Source of the DNA: a bacterium
GTDB taxonomy: Bacteria; Oederibacteriota; CAKKQC01
Reading direction: 5' to 3'
DNA length: 64,000 nucleotides
Assembly (NCBI GenBank): GCA_919901855.1
Contig: CAKKQC010000030.1
Coordinates: 21,212-85,211 of the forward strand
Position 1 is the stretch's first letter. Each line of letters begins with the position of its first letter. The translations under genes and the position numbers were made by a program. Below, one piece after another: positions 59,407 through 64,000 of this stretch. A model generated the notes under the pieces. It had not been told where the DNA came from and did not search any database. It saw only the letters and a list, made by a program, of their open reading frames with translations.

Positions 59407-60285
59407 CTATAGCTTCCCATCGCCGTTCAGGCCACCGAGTTTCTCATTCAGGTTGCGTTCGGGCAATCCGATCGTCGTGAGGTCCACGTACTGCCCCTTG
59501 TACCCGACTAGAGAAAGTACGGCGCGATTAACGAGCGTTTGACTTGCCAGCGTAAGGTCCGCATTCCTGTCTGCTGGAGTGTAGTGCAGGCTCTTCCCGT
59601 GAGCGAAGTAGTTTCGGCGGTCGAGAGCCTCGTCTTCGATCTTCCCAATCTCCAGACCAAGAGCCTTGAGGAACTCCGTTAGCTGGCGTGCGCCTCCATA
59701 CTGATTGTCGTTCCTGAGCTTTGCCAGTAGCCTTATCCATTCGGGGTCGTCCAGATGATTAGCCTCTAGATCATCAAGAAATGGACGCACCTCGCGATCG
59801 AACACGGCTTGAGGAACGTGCACACCAGATCCGTTCAGGGGCGCGGATCGTGCCAGCGACTCCAATGCCGCATGGTACAGGATGAACTTGATTTCAACAA
59901 AAGAAACCTGCGCGAGCCAGTAGTACAGAAGGGCTTCCTCCAGGTTTAGCCTGTCATATGAGGCCAACATGAGGTCGGCCAGTTCCTTGAACTTGCTAGC
60001 ATCGATAGCGCCTCCTGTGGCGCCGCTCCAGAGTACGGGAGGGAACCCACTGGTGCTATGGTCGGGCCTCGGCGTTCCCCATGGAACCTCGGCATGCTGG
60101 ACTACAGGATTCATCGCTTCGTCACATCCTGTGTATCCAACCCTGTTCATCTTCCCACCGAAGCAGAATCCAAGGACGTTGAGATATCGATTCCGCCATT
60201 CGTGATCAGCAATCCTCGGGTGGTGACGGTATTGCAGGACGACCGGACGAAGCCAATTGACCCTCCTTGGACTCATCCGTGGCAC
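59407..60285 (-). CDS. HEPN-like protein, possibly N-terminally truncated
   Basis: 292 aa from a GTG. The C-terminal half is helical (EALLYYWLAQVSFVEIKFIL, YHAALESLARS) and contains ALDRRNYFAHGKSLHYTP. This carries the R-x4-H pair of HEPN ribonucleases (RNYFAH), followed by NRAVLSLVGYKGQYVDLTTI. The layout resembles the HEPN half of abortive-infection proteins such as ApeA. The N-terminal domain expected for that group (about 200 aa more) is missing. The 165 bp up to the Res stop have no clean frame, so the gene may be decayed at its front. It lies directly downstream of a type III restriction gene. Confidence 0.55.
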   Translation of the reverse strand: MPRMSPRRVNWLRPVVLQYRHHPRIADHEWRNRYLNVLGFCFGGKMNRVGYTGCDEAMNPVVQHAEVPWGTPRPDHSTSGFPPVLWSGATGGAIDASKFKELADLMLASYDRLNLEEALLYYWLAQVSFVEIKFILYHAALESLARSAPLNGSGVHVPQAVFDREVRPFLDDLEANHLDDPEWIRLLAKLRNDNQYGGARQLTEFLKALGLEIGKIEDEALDRRNYFAHGKSLHYTPADRNADLTLASQTLVNRAVLSLVGYKGQYVDLTTIGLPERNLNEKLGGLNGDGKL

Positions 60286-60450
60286 GGGCTTGCCCCAACC
60301 GCACCACTCGACACTCCAGGTCCAATGACATCTGACCGAATGCGATCCTGAACAACGAAGATGTACCGTGCCAAACTAGACTGAAGAAGAACAGTCCAAC
60401 TCGATGTAGCGCCAGACATTGGCCGCCTGCTGCATCGAGCTTTGTCTTAG

Positions 60451-62790
60451 CTAGACATCGGGCACAAGACACGCGGCGAGTGCTTCACTCATCGAATCAC
60501 AGTGATTAAAGTCCTTTTGCCCGTTGGGCTTGAATGACCAAACAGTGTATCCAGAGCTGTCCGCTTGAGCCCCGCTTTCTTCAACAACCCCTTCGGACAC
60601 GAATCGAACGTAAACTCTATCAGTAGATTCATTGGCCGCTTTGATGCTCACGAGTTTCCTTGCCGCGTCGGCATGGAGGTGAGATCCCTTCGTGTCGATC
60701 GCATACACGGTGTGGTCGTGCCAGATCAGAAAATCAGGGAAGAAGTTGACCGTCTTCCCCGACTGGGGCAGAGGAATTGAGTAACCGGAACGCGATGAGT
60801 TCCGGCACCATGGGTGCCCGGTCTTGTCTAGAGCGCGAGCAAAGTCCAGCTCCAAGGAATTGAGGTCATCGTAGCCCTTATGAATGGCGTTCTTGAAGGT
60901 CGCCACTGCATCCGGATCAACAAGCACGGGCCCAATGCGGTAGGGATTAGGCCCCCGCAGTTTGAGGTAGACCTGATCTACAAAAGCCTCCCCTACCTTT
61001 CGGGCAACATCCGTAACATGACTCGCGGCTCGACTGGCAAACCCGACCTTGGCGTCGAACTTGGTCGGAGTCCCGTCGGAGTTCGACGTCACAGCGACTC
61101 CAAGCGCACCCTTATGCACTCGCGCCACCTCTCGCGCGAATAGCCAGCGAGCAAGCACACTTGCCGATTCCCCGACTTCTTCCCACACAAAAGCCTGCCC
61201 TCCGGCCCCACCCACCACACGCCGGACGGACACGCGCTTGCCCTGACCCCGAATGTTCGATCCGGGGTCGCCTCGGTAATCGCTCATCTTATCTATATAT
61301 TCTGCAATACGCTTTTCTGCCCTCTCCGTAATGAGCGCCGCAAGCGGGACCGAGAACTGGCCCTTCGCGGCAAACTCCACCTTAGCTCTGCCTCCCGGCT
61401 TGGAGATTGTAACCTTGATGTCGAGGCTTCCTGGCTGGATCTTCTGCTCCACGGATGTCACCACTTCCTCGAATACCCCCGTCGCCTCGACACGGACAAG
61501 GATCTCAGCAGTGTTGAGCCGTTGATCCGCATAGCGCACGCGACCGGGCTGTCTCAACAACCGCCCGATGATCTGTTCTACCTGGACTCTGGACCCCATG
61601 CTCTTATCGATATATGCGAAATAGACAAGTGGATCGTCCCAGCCCTCCTGAAGACTTTGGTTGAATATGATGTGCTCATAGTTTCCATCCACGAACGACT
61701 GATAGTCCCTATCTCCACCTTTGAAGAGAATGAAGTCTTCAGGAAGCGGATGTCCCCTATCCGTCTTGAGGTCGCAGTAGACAGCGATTGTTGATGGGTT
61801 CACCTTTAGCTTCTCGGTCAGATGCCGCCAGATGAGAATGGGCGGTGATCGGCGCTGTGCAAACGGCTGCTTTGGATCGTCCCTTTCGCCAGATAATTCC
61901 GTAACGTTGGTCTTGCAGACGTACACAGCCTTCGGTACACCTGGAAGCCCCGCATCCGTGGCAGCCCTTCTCGCTTTTCGCAAGTCTTTCATCAACTCCG
62001 CAACCACATCCTCCATCGGCGCCTGCCTACCGACGAGATTGATCTCGTTCTTGATGAGCCCTGAGAGTGCCACCTCGGCTGCGTCAACTTGGGTAACCAA
62101 ATCGGCATCGCTCAGCGAGCCGACGCTCTTCAAGTGACCGATGACTTCCTTCTCAAACAGGGGCGGCAATCGGCTAGTGGCGGTAGAAAGCAAGAATGCG
62201 TCAGGCTCCAACTCAAGCAAGAGCGTCGTCTGTTGATCACTCAGATTGTGCGCTTCATCGTAGACGATGAGCAGCGGACGGCGACCGCCTTGACCATTGG
62301 GCCGATGCTTCAGAGATTCCCAAGTGGACTTAGCCGCTTCGTCAATTGCGCTCTTGAACACATTGAGACTTCCTTCGCCCTTCTTCTCTTGGTTGAACGT
62401 GCCTGTTGTTGCAAAGAACAGAAATGAGTCGACCGACCCAGACAATTCCGACTCATCATAGTCCGCGAGAGTTCGCACCTCGAAACCGTCCAGCAGGCCA
62501 TGGTATGCCCCGCCAGCATCGAGATTAGCGTAGGATTGCGCAACGACAACGGAAGCCTTAGAGAGCCACAACACTATGGGCTTAACCGGCCAATGCTTCG
62601 CAATGGATGACACTGCATCTGCAAGAATAAGCGTCTTGCCCGACGCCGTGATGGAATTGAGCAGTTGAAGAAAGGGAATCCGCCGCTGAACCCCACCCCT
62701 GCCTACAGTGACAGGCGAACTATGGTATTCGACCACCCTGGCCGCAACTTGATTGGAGGCCTGCTCCTGGAATCCGAGAAGCTCGATCAT
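60451..62790 (-). CDS. Type III restriction enzyme, Res subunit (helicase-nuclease)
   Basis: 779 aa. Helicase motif I LLNSITASGKTLILADAV (~44-61), motif II IVYDEAHNL (DEAH 178-181), motif III LLSTATSR, and motif VI QIIGRLLRQPGR form an SF2 ATPase. The C-terminal nuclease has VNFFPDFLIWHDHTVYAIDT and KGSH (the P-D...D-x-K catalytic core, about 680-705). Res subunits translocate on DNA after two Mod-bound unmethylated sites meet. The ATG overlaps the Mod stop as ATGA. It is shorter than classical type III Res (about 900-1000 aa). Lower GC than the rest of the window. Confidence 0.9.
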   Translation of the reverse strand: MIELLGFQEQASNQVAARVVEYHSSPVTVGRGGVQRRIPFLQLLNSITASGKTLILADAVSSIAKHWPVKPIVLWLSKASVVVAQSYANLDAGGAYHGLLDGFEVRTLADYDESELSGSVDSFLFFATTGTFNQEKKGEGSLNVFKSAIDEAAKSTWESLKHRPNGQGGRRPLLIVYDEAHNLSDQQTTLLLELEPDAFLLSTATSRLPPLFEKEVIGHLKSVGSLSDADLVTQVDAAEVALSGLIKNEINLVGRQAPMEDVVAELMKDLRKARRAATDAGLPGVPKAVYVCKTNVTELSGERDDPKQPFAQRRSPPILIWRHLTEKLKVNPSTIAVYCDLKTDRGHPLPEDFILFKGGDRDYQSFVDGNYEHIIFNQSLQEGWDDPLVYFAYIDKSMGSRVQVEQIIGRLLRQPGRVRYADQRLNTAEILVRVEATGVFEEVVTSVEQKIQPGSLDIKVTISKPGGRAKVEFAAKGQFSVPLAALITERAEKRIAEYIDKMSDYRGDPGSNIRGQGKRVSVRRVVGGAGGQAFVWEEVGESASVLARWLFAREVARVHKGALGVAVTSNSDGTPTKFDAKVGFASRAASHVTDVARKVGEAFVDQVYLKLRGPNPYRIGPVLVDPDAVATFKNAIHKGYDDLNSLELDFARALDKTGHPWCRNSSRSGYSIPLPQSGKTVNFFPDFLIWHDHTVYAIDTKGSHLHADAARKLVSIKAANESTDRVYVRFVSEGVVEESGAQADSSGYTVWSFKPNGQKDFNHCDSMSEALAACLVPDV

Positions 62791-63956
62791 GCCAGCTCGT
62801 TGTCGTCGTCAACGAATGGCTCACTCTTCAGGTCAAGACCGAAATCAGCGAGGATGCGGTCGGGAATTTGGTAGAACTTCACGCCCTCTGTCTGGTATCG
62901 ATAGAGCCGCGCGTACACGTGGTATGGAGCCGGCCTGAGACCGGCCCTACTCGCCTCGTCGACGCACACCTCGTATGCGGCCTCGGTGAAATCGGTATTC
63001 TTATCTGCCCCATCCCATACCAAGAAGAATCCCTCATTCTCAGCATTCCGCGCGACCAGGTAGCGATACGCCTTCGTCCCTGATGCCTCAATCCGTACTA
63101 GCTGATCGCCACGCCTGCGCGTCGCATCGAAGTGCGAGGCGATAACTGTGTCAACCATTTCGTCTCGCTCCATTCTGAGGAGAGCCGTAGCGTCAACCTT
63201 CTTTCCGAGGGCCAAGAACGAATAGCCCCCGCGAGTTGGCTTCCCCTTCCCGTTGCTCCATTCTCCCGTGGCAACGCGCCTAAGTCTGTCCGCGAGCAAT
63301 GTTCGAGCATACGAGTCTCCATTATCTGGTCGGCCCTGTTCGATCAAAATGAACCGGCGAGCTGTAGATCCTGTGTGGTTGGCCAGCAATACTGCATGAC
63401 CGGCGGTTCCGGACCCGGCGAACGGATCGAGAACCAGACCGTCAGCAGGACACCACAGATGGAGGATCTTTTGAAAGAGTTTCAACGGCTTCACTGTCTC
63501 GAAGGTATGCGCCCCCACGATGGCGGCCAGTTCGCTCACCCCATCGCTTGAGCGACCCGACTCCCGAAACCCCCATGAGGTTGAATCGAGCTGCACAGGC
63601 GCGAAGTCGTCATCAGCCCAATAGCTTACCGGCACCTTACCTTTTCTTATCTGCTCAAGATAGGTCTTCACTCTGGGCCTTCCTTGCCCATCGCGACCAA
63701 ACCAAACAAATGGCCAATCTGTTTCTTTCAGCCGAGCAAACGCCCGCCGTATAGTCTGTTCAGGAACTGATTTCGGAGTTCCCCCCTTGGCCATTAACGC
63801 AGGTGCTCGTCCGTCCTTGATGTTGCGTTCCTCGTACTGCGTACCCCATCCTGCAAGCCACCGCACGACATTGTGTTTCGGGTGCCGCCAGGCACCGCTA
63901 CCGGCGGGATAGTGGAGCTCTCCGGTAAACGGCGACTGGATTGCGTAGAGGTCATT
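62787..63956 (-). CDS. Type III (Mod-like) site-specific DNA adenine methyltransferase, partial and frame-disturbed
   Basis: The C-terminal ~389 codons are in the window. WGFRESGRSSDGVSELAAIV, then the SAM motif LVLDPFAGSGTAGHAVLLAN and RRFILIEQGRPDNGD identify a beta-class N6-adenine methyltransferase of the Mod type. The catalytic DPPY lies further upstream, outside. GTG at 63866 is only the first start-like codon: the frame stays open upstream with DLYAIQSPFTGELHYPAG and AWRHPKHN, which is clearly coding. It is cut by a TGA at 63957-63959. The preceding codons (RAPHPPEGYE) continue in another frame, so a one-base loss in the AAA run at 63955-63957 is likely. Confidence 0.8.
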   Translation of the reverse strand, partial: NDLYAIQSPFTGELHYPAGSGAWRHPKHNVVRWLAGWGTQYEERNIKDGRAPALMAKGGTPKSVPEQTIRRAFARLKETDWPFVWFGRDGQGRPRVKTYLEQIRKGKVPVSYWADDDFAPVQLDSTSWGFRESGRSSDGVSELAAIVGAHTFETVKPLKLFQKILHLWCPADGLVLDPFAGSGTAGHAVLLANHTGSTARRFILIEQGRPDNGDSYARTLLADRLRRVATGEWSNGKGKPTRGGYSFLALGKKVDATALLRMERDEMVDTVIASHFDATRRRGDQLVRIEASGTKAYRYLVARNAENEGFFLVWDGADKNTDFTEAAYEVCVDEASRAGLRPAPYHVYARLYRYQTEGVKFYQIPDRILADFGLDLKSEPFVDDDNELA

Positions 63957-64000
63957 TCATAACCCTCCGGAGGGTGAGGAGCGCGCAGGCGACGTGAAAG

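Overview
The window is a very GC-rich (about 70 percent by eye) bacterial chromosome segment. A lipoprotein, a Spy/CpxP-like periplasmic protein, a GT9 heptosyltransferase and many secreted proteins point to a cell with an outer membrane. The gene families (beta-helix and CE15 carbohydrate enzymes, DUF4139, a Gemmata-like MTxxEW protein, Uma2, a 1087-aa kinase/UDPGP fusion) suit Planctomycetota or a neighbouring high-GC candidate phylum. No rRNA or ribosomal protein is present, so the phylum stays open.

Layout. 1-8 kb: carbohydrate-processing genes (GH94-like protein, beta-helix protein, five-bladed propeller glycosidase, CE15 esterase, FAD oxidoreductase), interrupted by a Phd/PIN toxin-antitoxin pair with a clear operator and palindromes on both sides. 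7.9-26.5 kb: surface-glycan genes. These are a GT-C/TPR protein, a five-gene cassette for a modified (probably C-methylated) nucleotide sugar reading away from a group-2 sigma factor, a GT9/GT39 pair, and three tandem paralogous GT-C/TPR proteins joined by GTGA/ATGA overlaps. 26.5-31.2 kb: a membrane-anchored protein, an unusual BFN(DUF151)-TPR-carbohydrate-binding fusion, a YhcG-type nuclease gene bracketed by a 20-bp direct repeat, and an ECF sigma/anti-sigma pair. 31-43 kb: two DUF4139 proteins, a large secreted protein, a small c-type cytochrome, pterin carbinolamine dehydratase, DUF362 and UbiA proteins, and the kinase/UDPGP fusion. 43.4-44.5 kb: a gene graveyard with remnants of a UDPGP C-terminus, an epimerase/HigA chimera and an aspartic protease, plus an intact Uma2 gene. 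44.5-50 kb: a six-gene minus-strand operon (split transketolase, GT2, TIGR03032 protein, sulfotransferase, SDR epimerase), almost all overlapping by 4 bp. 50-55.7 kb: an HPr-like protein without the phospho-histidine, a hemerythrin, a hybrid histidine kinase, small hypotheticals and a Spy-like protein. 55.7-58.9 kb: two GT87-like genes sharing a 793-bp block with no visible mismatch. 59.4-64 kb: a lower-GC defence segment with a HEPN-type protein and a type III restriction-modification pair.

Two themes cut across the regions. First, at least seven membrane GT-C-type glycosyltransferases and many nucleotide-sugar enzymes suggest heavy investment in cell-surface or exported glycans. Second, about twenty genes have a TANNNT-like -10 box ending only 5-9 nt before the start codon, with no Shine-Dalgarno. 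This implies widespread leaderless transcription beside a minority of genes with a strong AGGAGG. I used this pattern to choose several starts (5503, 15023, 15073, 18764).
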